Shown here in pieces: positions 18,313-25,675 of a DNA stretch of 50,783 bases (within the stretch, counting starts at the first letter, position 1; each line of letters opens with the position of its first letter). Origin of the DNA: Deltaproteobacteria bacterium (GTDB lineage: Bacteria > Myxococcota > Myxococcia > SLRQ01). Under the pieces are notes generated by a model that worked only from the letters and a program-made list of their open reading frames with translations, was not told the origin of the DNA and made no database searches. The DNA lies in NCBI GenBank assembly GCA_007130885.1, contig SLRQ01000078.1:1-50783 (forward strand), given 5' to 3'. A program made the position numbers and the translations under genes.

Positions 18313-21300
18313 GGCGCGGCGACGGCGTCTGGTCCGATACCACGGGCCCATCCGAGCCTCAGGTCGACATTGATCTGGTAGCCGAGAATGATGTCGAGGC
18401 GAACTTCACCTCCGACGCCCAAGAGTGTCCTCGCATCAGGCAGGGCCGCGGTGTCGAGAGAGACGGCACCTACATCGACGAAAGCCGAGGCATGAACTCG
18501 CCGGAGAAAAACAGGTAGCGTTCCCAGGCCGCGCTCCGGAGTCAGCAGGGGGAAGCGATGCTCCAGGTTGGCTACCCAGTAAGCGTTTCCGGACAAGCCG
18601 AAAGGAGGAAAACCGCGAAGGATCGGCCCGCTGGGTGCGGCGCCCAGATTCTGGGCAAGCTCCAAGGGATCAGAGACCGACAGCCCGCCCAAGGAGAAGA
18701 GATTGCGTCCTCCAGGCGTACCGTGGCCGAGTCCGACCTGCAGCCGGCCGGCGATGACATTGTCTCTTCCGAAAGGCAGCAGACGGTGGCCGGTCGCGGA
18801 TCCCGTGACCAAAGTGTAATCGAAGTCGCCGCCAAGAAACCTGGAAGCCCGCTCCGCTCCTAGACGGAAGCTGGTCCCTTCGAATGGAACATGGCTCTCG
18901 GGAAAACGACGAACCGAAGATGTCGACCAAGACAGCCTGGTCCGGGTGATCAGTCCTGATTCCGGAAGCACCGGAACAGCCTCGCCTGGGTCGGGCCGAG
19001 GAACACCGCTCAACACCTTCCTGTGGTCCGCCGCAACAGAAAGAGAGAGCGACTGCGAACGTTCGTTGCTGGGGATCGATAGCGAGGCTGTGCCGGTCAG
19101 CCGCCACGCTCGCTCGTCGTACCTTTGCGGCACCCCATCCCTGATGTGAGAGTTGGAGGTCCGGTACTGATGACGAGAAGAGGATATGCCCAGCGTCGGG
19201 TACAGCCCGCGCCATGAGTATTGTGCGTTGTAACCTGGGTTTCTCGAAGTGGTACCAATCCAAACGGACGTGGACCAGGAATGGTCGCCGATCGCGTCAG
19301 AGCCTCCCGTATTGAGCCCCAATGTAGTGCCTTCCGAATCCACGCCGGCAAAGGGCAGCCAGTAATATGGTCTCAAGCTTGCCCAAGGGCTGTAGCTTCG
19401 CACGGGATAAAGGCGGCCCGGGTTCGGCGTCTTGGGTTCTCGATCTCTTGGAACGGGCGGGGGCTCGAGCTCCTCCGAATCACCGAGGGTGAGCAAGGCA
19501 AGATCGTAGCCGGAGGCGGTGTAGGTGACGTATGCGACGGCGGTTCCATCCGGACTCAAGGCGGGCTCGAAGGCACCGGTCAATGTACGTGTTAGCCGTT
19601 CGAGCTTGCCTGGTGAGCCGCTCTCGTCGAGCGGCACGGCGTAGAGGTCGAAGACGCCTGTTCGGTCAGAGGAGAAAAGGACTCTCGTGCCGTTCGGATC
19701 GAATACCGGGTATATGTCCTGTGCGCTGTCCCGGGTCAGCCTGACGACGTTGCCGGTCAGTTCTTCATCAGCAGCCGACTCCTCGATAATGTCCGGGGAA
19801 AGCGAGGGATCGATGGGCGGCCCCACCGCCCCTCGTTCGTCGATGGAAAGGACAGGAGCGGGCAGGTCGACGCCCTCCAGGTCGAGCAGAATCAAGTCTC
19901 GGCCGGTGTCGGTTCGGCTTCCCGAAAAGACCAGCGAAGCTCCATCAGGGGAGAAGGAAGGCCTATCGAGATGGACTCCTTTCTCATGAAAGACCCGGAC
20001 CGGTCGGCCCAGCCGCACGGAAGGCTGTCCCGGAATCTCCGTGTCGAGTTCTATTGAAGCAACGTAAAGTGCCGTCTCTCCGCGGCGCCGAGATACAAAA
20101 GCAAGTCGCCGGCCATCCAGCGAAAGTGCGGGATCCCGGGCTCGCAGTCCCCGGGTCAGCCTGAAGAGCGGACCTCCACGCACATCGGCCGCCCACAGAT
20201 CGTCGTAGCGCTGCTCGATCCGGTAGCTATCTCGGATCGCGATCACCATCATGTCGCCCTGGGGGCAAAGGGCGAAGCTGCTGGCTCCAATTGCTCTCCT
20301 GACATCTTCGGTCTCCCGCGGTTCAGCGGGAATGGGGCCTTCGATGTCGAAGCTTCGAATCGCGGGGGCTGTTTCCTTCGCCTCTACGTAGGCGAGGATT
20401 TTCGAGCCATTCCCCGCCCAACGAGGGGATGTCACCCTGCGGCCTATGGCGCTAATCCTTCGGCCTTCCACGACACCTTCTCGCCGCAGGTTTTCTATTA
20501 CCCTGCCATGGTGTTCCGCCTCCTCCTCGGCCCATTCACCCCAGATCTCCTCGAGCGTGGAACCAATGGCCTTTCTCGCCGAAGAGTTGAGTGCGAAAGG
20601 AAGGATCCTTCTCCCGTAGTCCTCCGGCAAGGCCACGCCGGCTACCTCTCCGTAATGCTCGATGAGGTATGCCCAGAACCGGCCGCCGAGGAGATACCAA
20701 AGATTTCCGCCCGGCCAGGAAGAAGGCGCTCCGCTCAAGTGCTCGATAGGCCAAATCTCCTGATCCTCGAGAACCTTCGCTCTTATATACATCTCGGCCA
20801 ACGACGAGTCGTTCCGCCCGCCGGCCGATAACGTAGATTCGAACAATGTAGCAACACCCTCGATCATCCATTTTGGGGCGAGATGATTCGGCGTCATCCG
20901 CCTGCCGAAGATTCGATTGGCCACCTCCGGGAGGCCGCCAGCGTTGTCCAGATGCAGAACGTGGGCATACTCGTGCACGAGAAGCAGCCACAGGAAGTCA
21001 TCGTAGTGGTTCAGCAGGCTATCTACCGTGGGCGGCGCCATGTAACCTCGAACCAAGGGGTAGGGTACTACTCGGGCGGAGCCATTGGCGAAATCGACGT
21101 CATCAGAGAGCACTACCTGGGTTCGCAGCCGGGGCCGATGACCAAGAAGAGGAGCTAGACTCTGGTGAGCTGTTTCCAGGTATCCAGCGGCACGCAATGC
21201 CACCTCGTAACCGCCGTCAGGAAAATGAATGTCGAAGTGCTCGGTCTCGAGCGTGCGCCAGGTTTCTTGTGGGTGGGCGGAAGCCGGAGCCGCCGGGATG

Positions 21301-21359
21301 AGCAGGACCGCCGCCGCGGTCAAAGCTGAAAGAGACCTACTGAAGATCCTCATTCTCAC
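18285..21359 (-). CDS. outer-membrane protein: zinc-peptidase-like domain, beta-propeller and C-terminal barrel
   Basis: 1024 aa. Signal peptide 1-28 (ending APASA-H). Residues ~33-290 resemble a gluzincin/peptidase-MA domain: LVHEYAHVLHLD supplies H129, E130 and H133, and WMIEGVATLFES the likely third ligand (E167 or E174). Residues ~305-650 carry at least five PD40/WD40-like blades (SPRWAGNGSKILAYV, DPALSLDGRRLAFVS, RPSFSPDGASLVFSG, YPVFDPNGTRVLFSS, EPALSPDGTAVAYVT), as in TolB. Residues ~680-1024 look like a BamA/TamA-type beta-barrel ending FGFGGAF. GTG 21359 overlaps the stop of the MCE gene (GTGA), although an ATG two codons later is possible. The coupling suggests an outer-membrane partner of the MCE transporter; direct evidence of function is lacking. 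Confidence 0.88.
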   Translation of the reverse strand: MRMRIFSRSLSALTAAAVLLIPAAPASAHPQETWRTLETEHFDIHFPDGGYEVALRAAGYLETAHQSLAPLLGHRPRLRTQVVLSDDVDFANGSARVVPYPLVRGYMAPPTVDSLLNHYDDFLWLLLVHEYAHVLHLDNAGGLPEVANRIFGRRMTPNHLAPKWMIEGVATLFESTLSAGGRNDSSLAEMYIRAKVLEDQEIWPIEHLSGAPSSWPGGNLWYLLGGRFWAYLIEHYGEVAGVALPEDYGRRILPFALNSSARKAIGSTLEEIWGEWAEEEAEHHGRVIENLRREGVVEGRRISAIGRRVTSPRWAGNGSKILAYVEAKETAPAIRSFDIEGPIPAEPRETEDVRRAIGASSFALCPQGDMMVIAIRDSYRIEQRYDDLWAADVRGGPLFRLTRGLRARDPALSLDGRRLAFVSRRRGETALYVASIELDTEIPGQPSVRLGRPVRVFHEKGVHLDRPSFSPDGASLVFSGSRTDTGRDLILLDLEGVDLPAPVLSIDERGAVGPPIDPSLSPDIIEESAADEELTGNVVRLTRDSAQDIYPVFDPNGTRVLFSSDRTGVFDLYAVPLDESGSPGKLERLTRTLTGAFEPALSPDGTAVAYVTYTASGYDLALLTLGDSEELEPPPVPRDREPKTPNPGRLYPVRSYSPWASLRPYYWLPFAGVDSEGTTLGLNTGGSDAIGDHSWSTSVWIGTTSRNPGYNAQYSWRGLYPTLGISSSRHQYRTSNSHIRDGVPQRYDERAWRLTGTASLSIPSNERSQSLSLSVAADHRKVLSGVPRPDPGEAVPVLPESGLITRTRLSWSTSSVRRFPESHVPFEGTSFRLGAERASRFLGGDFDYTLVTGSATGHRLLPFGRDNVIAGRLQVGLGHGTPGGRNLFSLGGLSVSDPLELAQNLGAAPSGPILRGFPPFGLSGNAYWVANLEHRFPLLTPERGLGTLPVFLRRVHASAFVDVGAVSLDTAALPDARTLLGVGGEVRLDIILGYQINVDLRLGWARGIGPDAVAAPYFGFGGAF

Positions 21360-22378
21360 CGGCGTCTCAGAAGCTTCCAGGGATGTCGTCGAATATCGCT
21401 AATCAGCTCTCGAAGGTCATCGTATACCTGGCCGTCGTTTATCATGGCGCCGAGCGTACCCTCGCCCTCGTCGATTCTCTCGACGACGCGGTGTATGTCC
21501 TCTAGAAGACTTTCGGCTTGCACCCCCGTCGCTTCGTAGCGAGCCAGAGTCTTTCGGAGGCGAGTGAGGTCCTTCGAATCAATCTTTGCCAGGACCTCCG
21601 AGGCGGACTCCAACCGTTCGACCGCGACACCAACGCTGGAGAGCAAGGCCGGAACCTCGGAGCGCAGCGTTGCCATGGCGACACTTGCATCGGAGATGAG
21701 ATTCGCGAGGTCCCCGCCCTCGAGTTGACTTCGAGCAGAACCGGCCGCGGCGGCAAGATCGCCGCTGGCGCTCGTCACGTTTTCCAAAATCGCCGCAAGG
21801 TCATCGCCGTTCTCGGCAAGCAGATCCTCGGCGGCGGCAGCCAGCCGGGAAAGTGAGGCGAGCAGTTCGCCGATGCTTTCCCCATCCCCATCGATGGCTT
21901 CCGTCAGATTCTCGATAAGAAGTGAAGCCCTCGACAGCAGCAGGTCGGTACGCGGAGGATCCACGCCGCGAATCGTCGAGCCGGCTTCGAGTGGGCTGCC
22001 TTGCATTCGACCGGTGTCCACATCGATGTACGCTTCGCCAAGGACTCCGGCCGTGCCGATGTGAAATCTGGTGTCCTCACGAACGATCCCCCGCACGCGA
22101 TCCTCTAGATCCAGCTTCAAGGTGACCATCAGTGGCCGGCCGAGCGAATCTCGGCGTTCCTCTTCCATGAGATCCACGCTCGCAACCCTGCCGATCTGTA
22201 CCCCGGAGAGCCGAACCGGCGCGCCTGGATGGATGGAACCGGAAAAACCGTATTCCACGTTGATGGGCCAGGTCCGCTTGAAGGAGAGTTCGCCTATGGC
22301 AATGACGAAGCCGACCAGAATGGCGGCGGCCGCCAGCACGAATACACCGACCTTGATCTCTATCGTTCGTTCATTCAC
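21356..22378 (-). CDS. MCE-domain protein of the dual-ATPase transporter (MlaD family)
   Basis: About 340 aa. Starts with NERTIEIKVGVFVLAAAAILVG, a cytosolic tip plus one membrane helix. One MCE domain follows (YGFSGSIHPGAPVRLSGVQIGRVASVDL, FHIGTAGVLGEAYIDVDTG), then a long helical tail with GEGTLGAMINDGQVYDDLREL, the same closing motif as in the first MCE protein. There is no barrel-like extension. GTG 22378 is favoured because it overlaps the ATPase stop (GTGAATGA, 22378-22371); ATG 22402 is an alternative. The stop overlaps the start of the 1024-aa gene. It is expected to form a hexameric ring on the permease. Confidence 0.92.
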   Translation of the reverse strand: MNERTIEIKVGVFVLAAAAILVGFVIAIGELSFKRTWPINVEYGFSGSIHPGAPVRLSGVQIGRVASVDLMEEERRDSLGRPLMVTLKLDLEDRVRGIVREDTRFHIGTAGVLGEAYIDVDTGRMQGSPLEAGSTIRGVDPPRTDLLLSRASLLIENLTEAIDGDGESIGELLASLSRLAAAAEDLLAENGDDLAAILENVTSASGDLAAAAGSARSQLEGGDLANLISDASVAMATLRSEVPALLSSVGVAVERLESASEVLAKIDSKDLTRLRKTLARYEATGVQAESLLEDIHRVVERIDEGEGTLGAMINDGQVYDDLRELISDIRRHPWKLLRRR

Positions 22379-23159
22379 GTCGATAGCTATAGCAAATATC
22401 ATCGTCCTGCGTCGCGAGGGCTTCAGTCGATTGGGGGTTGCCACCCAAAAGAAACCGCCTGACGACCGGATCGCTGGATGCCCTCAGCTCATCCAAAGTG
22501 CCCGTTGCCCTAAGCCTCCCACGGTGAAGGAAGGCGACTCGGTGAGCGATAGCCAGGCTCCTCAAGTCATGTGAGACGACTATGGTGCTGACATCTTGCT
22601 CTTCCGCATGCCGCTTGATGAGAGCGTCGATTCGGCGCGCGCTTACAGGATCAAGCCCAGTGGTGGGTTCGTCGTAGACGACATATCGGGGTTGCAAAGC
22701 GAGCACCCTGGCGATGGATGCGCGTTTCTTGACGCCGGCGCCCACCTCATCCGGGAAGCGGCTTCCTTCATCGACGATGCCTACGCGTCTCAGCCACAAC
22801 CGCGCTTCTTCGGCGGCCTGCGTTCCGCCCATGCCACGGCGCCTTCGCAGCGGCATGGCGACGTTACCTTCAAGGCTCAAAAAGTCGAGTAGAGCGGGAT
22901 GTTGGAAGACGAAGCCGCAGCGCTCACGCACCGTGTAGAGCTTCTTCTCGGGCAGACTGTCGACTCTCTCCCCGTCGACGTACACCGAACCCCAATCGGG
23001 CTTGTGAAGACCAATTACATGGCGCATGAGAACACTCTTGCCGGCGCCGGACTCGCCTACCACGAATAGGATCTCTCCCATGCGGACCGAAAGATCCACG
23101 CCTTCAATCACTGTCTCTCCACCGAGACGCTTGGTCAGGTTTCTCATTTCGATGCCCAT
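22371..23159 (-). CDS. MCE transporter ATPase with degenerate signature motif (MlaF family)
   Basis: 262 aa from ATG 23159, which sits three bases past the permease stop and begins GIEMRNLTKRLGGETVIEGV; the longer upstream frame has no similarity. Walker A GESGAGKS, Q-loop FQHPALLDFL, Walker B YVVYDEPTTGLDP and H-loop VSHD are intact. The signature motif reads VGAGVKKR (residues 139-146, from 22745 downward) instead of LSGGMRKR. In an ABC dimer this segment completes the ATP site built on the partner's Walker A, so one site would be impaired. Together with the second, canonical ATPase gene at 24806-25540, this points to an asymmetric heterodimer. Confidence 0.93.
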   Translation of the reverse strand: MGIEMRNLTKRLGGETVIEGVDLSVRMGEILFVVGESGAGKSVLMRHVIGLHKPDWGSVYVDGERVDSLPEKKLYTVRERCGFVFQHPALLDFLSLEGNVAMPLRRRRGMGGTQAAEEARLWLRRVGIVDEGSRFPDEVGAGVKKRASIARVLALQPRYVVYDEPTTGLDPVSARRIDALIKRHAEEQDVSTIVVSHDLRSLAIAHRVAFLHRGRLRATGTLDELRASSDPVVRRFLLGGNPQSTEALATQDDDICYSYRRE

Positions 23160-23161
23160 GG

Positions 23162-23959
23162 TCACAGCCCCAGCCCGAAAACGGCCGCCCCGATTACGGC
23201 GGACAAGACGATGACGCCCAGCGAGCCGACCACCACTCCAGCGGTGGTGGCCCTCCCGACTCCCTCCGAGCCGCTCGACGCGGATAGGCCCGCCCATGAC
23301 GCCGCAAGAGGTATGTAAAATCCGTATGCCGACGCCTTGGCTAGGCCGGTTACGAGATCTCCGGTGCGGGTCATCGAGAAAGAAATGAACGTGTCGTAGG
23401 AGAGACCGAAAAGCAAATTGGCGGTCACCGCGCCGCTGACGGCCGCGACGGCGCAGCCGAAGACGCACAGAGCCACGGTCATGATCCACACCGAGACCAA
23501 TCTTGGAGCCACGAGATAACGGGCAGGGTCGGCTCCGTTCATGCGCAGGGCATCGACTTGCTCGGTCACCACCATGGAGGCGAGCTCAGCGGAGATTCCG
23601 GCTCCGACCCGGGCAGCGATCATGAGTGCCACGATGGTCGGTCCGAACTCGCGAATGATTAGCTGCAAGAAGGCGGGACCAACGAGTGACATCTCTCCTA
23701 GCACCCGCTGCGACTGAATGCAGGCGTGGAAGACGAGAACCATGCCCACGAAAGCGAGGGTAATCGCGACGAGAAGCAACGAGCGGTTTCCCGCCAGGTA
23801 TGCCTGCGAGAACAATTCTCCGGCAGGCCAGGTCGGGCGTCGAAGGCCCGAGAGGGCGCGACCCCCCAAAAGAACCATCGATCCGACGGTTCGAATTACC
23901 CCTACCGCTGTCCTTCCAAGGAAGAATACCGCGCGGTGTGGCTGTGCCTCGATAACCAT
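23162..23959 (-). CDS. MCE transporter permease B (MlaE family)
   Basis: 265 aa. MlaE-family hallmarks: GEMSLVGPAFLQLIIREFGP, ALMIAARVGAGISAELASM, EQVDALRMNGADPARYLVAPR, and a C-terminal GVGRATTAGVVVGS before the last helix. It differs clearly from the 276-aa permease encoded 19 bases upstream, for instance RVGAGISAE against RVGSNNTAE, so the two are paralogues rather than a recent duplication. MlaE is a homodimer in E. coli; mycobacterial MCE systems use two YrbE permeases. Two genes here suggest a heterodimer. The ATPase gene follows after two bases. Confidence 0.93.
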   Translation of the reverse strand: MVIEAQPHRAVFFLGRTAVGVIRTVGSMVLLGGRALSGLRRPTWPAGELFSQAYLAGNRSLLLVAITLAFVGMVLVFHACIQSQRVLGEMSLVGPAFLQLIIREFGPTIVALMIAARVGAGISAELASMVVTEQVDALRMNGADPARYLVAPRLVSVWIMTVALCVFGCAVAAVSGAVTANLLFGLSYDTFISFSMTRTGDLVTGLAKASAYGFYIPLAASWAGLSASSGSEGVGRATTAGVVVGSLGVIVLSAVIGAAVFGLGL

Positions 23960-23978
23960 GTGATGTGTGATTCGCGGG

Positions 23979-24809
23979 TCAGGTGAGAGTGTGAGTGAGC
24001 AAGTAGTCGAGCAGGAAGATTATTATCGCGCTGGCGACCACCGAACGGTTGACCGCCCGGCCGACCCCGGCCGCTCCGCCTCTTGCGGACAGCCCGAAAT
24101 GGCAAGACACAACGGCTATGGCCAGACCGAACACTCCGGCCTTGACGAGCCCGTGAAGCAAGTCCTCGATTCGGACGTAAGTGGTGAAAGAGTTCCAGAA
24201 GACGGGGTAGGAGACCCCGATGAGGCTGTCGGCGGCAACGGCGGCGCCGATTATCGCCAGAAGATTCCCAAGAAGCGTCAGGCCGACGAGAACGACGACC
24301 ATCGCGAATAGACGAGGTATTATCAAATACGCATAGATGTCTATTGCCAGAGCTCGAAGTGCCTCGAGCTGGTCCGTGACCTTCATTACCGCAAGCTCCG
24401 CGGTATTGTTGCTGCCTACCCGGCCGCTGAACATGATCGCAATGAGAACAGGCCCGAGCTCCCGAAAAGTAGCGTATCCGGAGGCCCATCCAACCAGCAC
24501 GGTCGCTCCGTACTGTCTTACGTGGACCGCTGCCATGAGGAGCACCACCACACCGGTGAGGAATGCCGTTGCCACTACCAGCGGTATGCTTTGAACCCCA
24601 AACCGGTACATTCCACGAACCATCCCCGCGGGCTCTATGCGGGGCGGGAGTAGCGCGGCCAGGCTGCGGCCCACTATTATCGCCATGCCGCCGACATCGG
24701 AGGACACTCCGATGGCGGTGCGGCCGGTTCGGCGCAGCAGGCCAGCCTTGCGGGCTTTCGCCGCGGCCGGGTCTTTCCGTTTGCGACCGTTGCCTGGCCT
24801 CACGCTCAC
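23979..24809 (-). CDS. MCE transporter permease A (MlaE family)
   Basis: 276 aa. The basic N-terminal tail (RKRKDPAAAKARKAGLLRR) precedes the amphipathic interface helix of MlaE proteins. The core contains FRELGPVLIAIMFSGRVGSNNTAELAVMK, EQLEALRAL-like DQLEALRALAIDIYAYLIIPR, and the ARGGAAGVGRAVNRSVV loop. Starts at GTG 24809, overlapping the stop of the upstream ATPase gene (GTGA), so ATPase and permease A are translationally coupled. It is the more canonical of the two permeases and resembles the one at the left edge of the window. Confidence 0.94.
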   Translation of the reverse strand: MSVRPGNGRKRKDPAAAKARKAGLLRRTGRTAIGVSSDVGGMAIIVGRSLAALLPPRIEPAGMVRGMYRFGVQSIPLVVATAFLTGVVVLLMAAVHVRQYGATVLVGWASGYATFRELGPVLIAIMFSGRVGSNNTAELAVMKVTDQLEALRALAIDIYAYLIIPRLFAMVVVLVGLTLLGNLLAIIGAAVAADSLIGVSYPVFWNSFTTYVRIEDLLHGLVKAGVFGLAIAVVSCHFGLSARGGAAGVGRAVNRSVVASAIIIFLLDYLLTHTLT

Positions 24810-25540
24810 AACGGACCTTCCTCGCTGCCCATGAAGAACTGTCTTACCGCTAGGTGCTCGGCCTCGGGCATCTCCGAGGCGGACCCGAGATATACCAGCC
24901 GCCCGTCGAGAAGCATTGCCACCCTGTCACATACCGGCAGCAATGTGTCCAGCTCATGCCCCACCGCTATGCTGGTCACTTTCCGTTCGGTGCTGGCGGT
25001 GCGCAGTAGGTTGAGTATGCGTGAGCCTGTTACCGGATCCAGGCCGGCTATCGGCTCGTCGAAAAGCCCTACCGGGGGATCAGTTACCAGGGCCCTGGCG
25101 ATTCCGGTGCGCTTTCGCATGCCTCCGGAAAGCTCCTCGGGGAGCAGATGAGCGGCGTGGGAGAGGCCGACTCGCTCGAGCTCAATCAACACCCGATCCG
25201 TTATTTCCTGCTCCGGCCAATCGCGGCGGCGAAGTGGGAACGCGACGTTCTCGAACACGCTGAGAGCATCGAACAGGGCGCCTTGCTGAAAAAGCATTCC
25301 AATCCGCCGCCGCAGGTCGAGGATCTCATCCTCCGAGAGCTCGTTCAGAGGAGTTTCGGCGATCTCGATCCGGCCCGAAGTTACTGGAATCAGCCCGCAG
25401 GCGGCTTTCAGGAGAACGCTCTTGCCCGCCCCGGACGGACCGACTAGCCCCATCAGCTCACCAGGCTCGACGCAAAGAGAGACCTCTTCAAGGGCTCTGA
25501 CCCCATTGAGTTCAATGGTGACGTCTTGGAATGTGATCAT
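24806..25540 (-). CDS. MCE transporter ATPase, canonical motifs (MlaF family)
   Basis: 244 aa from ATG 25540 (ITFQDVTIELNGVRALEEVS); the frame stays open to 25837, but that part is antisense to mutS and unlike the family. Walker A GPSGAGKS, Q-loop FQQGALFDAL, signature LSGGMRKR, Walker B VGLFDEPIAGLDP and a slightly altered H-loop VGHELD keep all key residues. First gene of the five-gene MCE locus plus outer-membrane gene, divergent from mutS across about 120 bases that should hold both promoters. No strong Shine-Dalgarno was seen before the ATG, which leaves the exact start slightly uncertain. Confidence 0.94.
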   Translation of the reverse strand: MITFQDVTIELNGVRALEEVSLCVEPGELMGLVGPSGAGKSVLLKAACGLIPVTSGRIEIAETPLNELSEDEILDLRRRIGMLFQQGALFDALSVFENVAFPLRRRDWPEQEITDRVLIELERVGLSHAAHLLPEELSGGMRKRTGIARALVTDPPVGLFDEPIAGLDPVTGSRILNLLRTASTERKVTSIAVGHELDTLLPVCDRVAMLLDGRLVYLGSASEMPEAEHLAVRQFFMGSEEGPL

Positions 25541-25632
25541 GGAACCGAGAAGGAATGTCTCGCGACCGATGCTTCGGTCAAGTGGGGGACAAGAAATGGC
25601 ACCTAAAGCGTACGAGGCGCAATAGGTCGGGT

Positions 25633-25675
25633 GACGCCATGATGAATGCAGGCTACAAATGGCACTCATGGCGTC
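25633..25675. repeat. 10-bp inverted repeat spanning the mutS start region
   Basis: GACGCCATGA (25633-25642) and TCATGGCGTC (25666-25675) are perfect reverse complements separated by 23 bases. The right arm covers a candidate mutS ATG at 25668, and the ATG at 25659 lies in the loop. It could be an operator for the divergent mutS/MCE promoters or an mRNA hairpin limiting mutS translation; it may also be chance. Confidence 0.5.

Noticed and set aside
24837..25447. Plus-strand frames opposite the canonical MCE ATPase
   Set aside because: The opposite strand encodes all ABC motifs; these frames are shadows.
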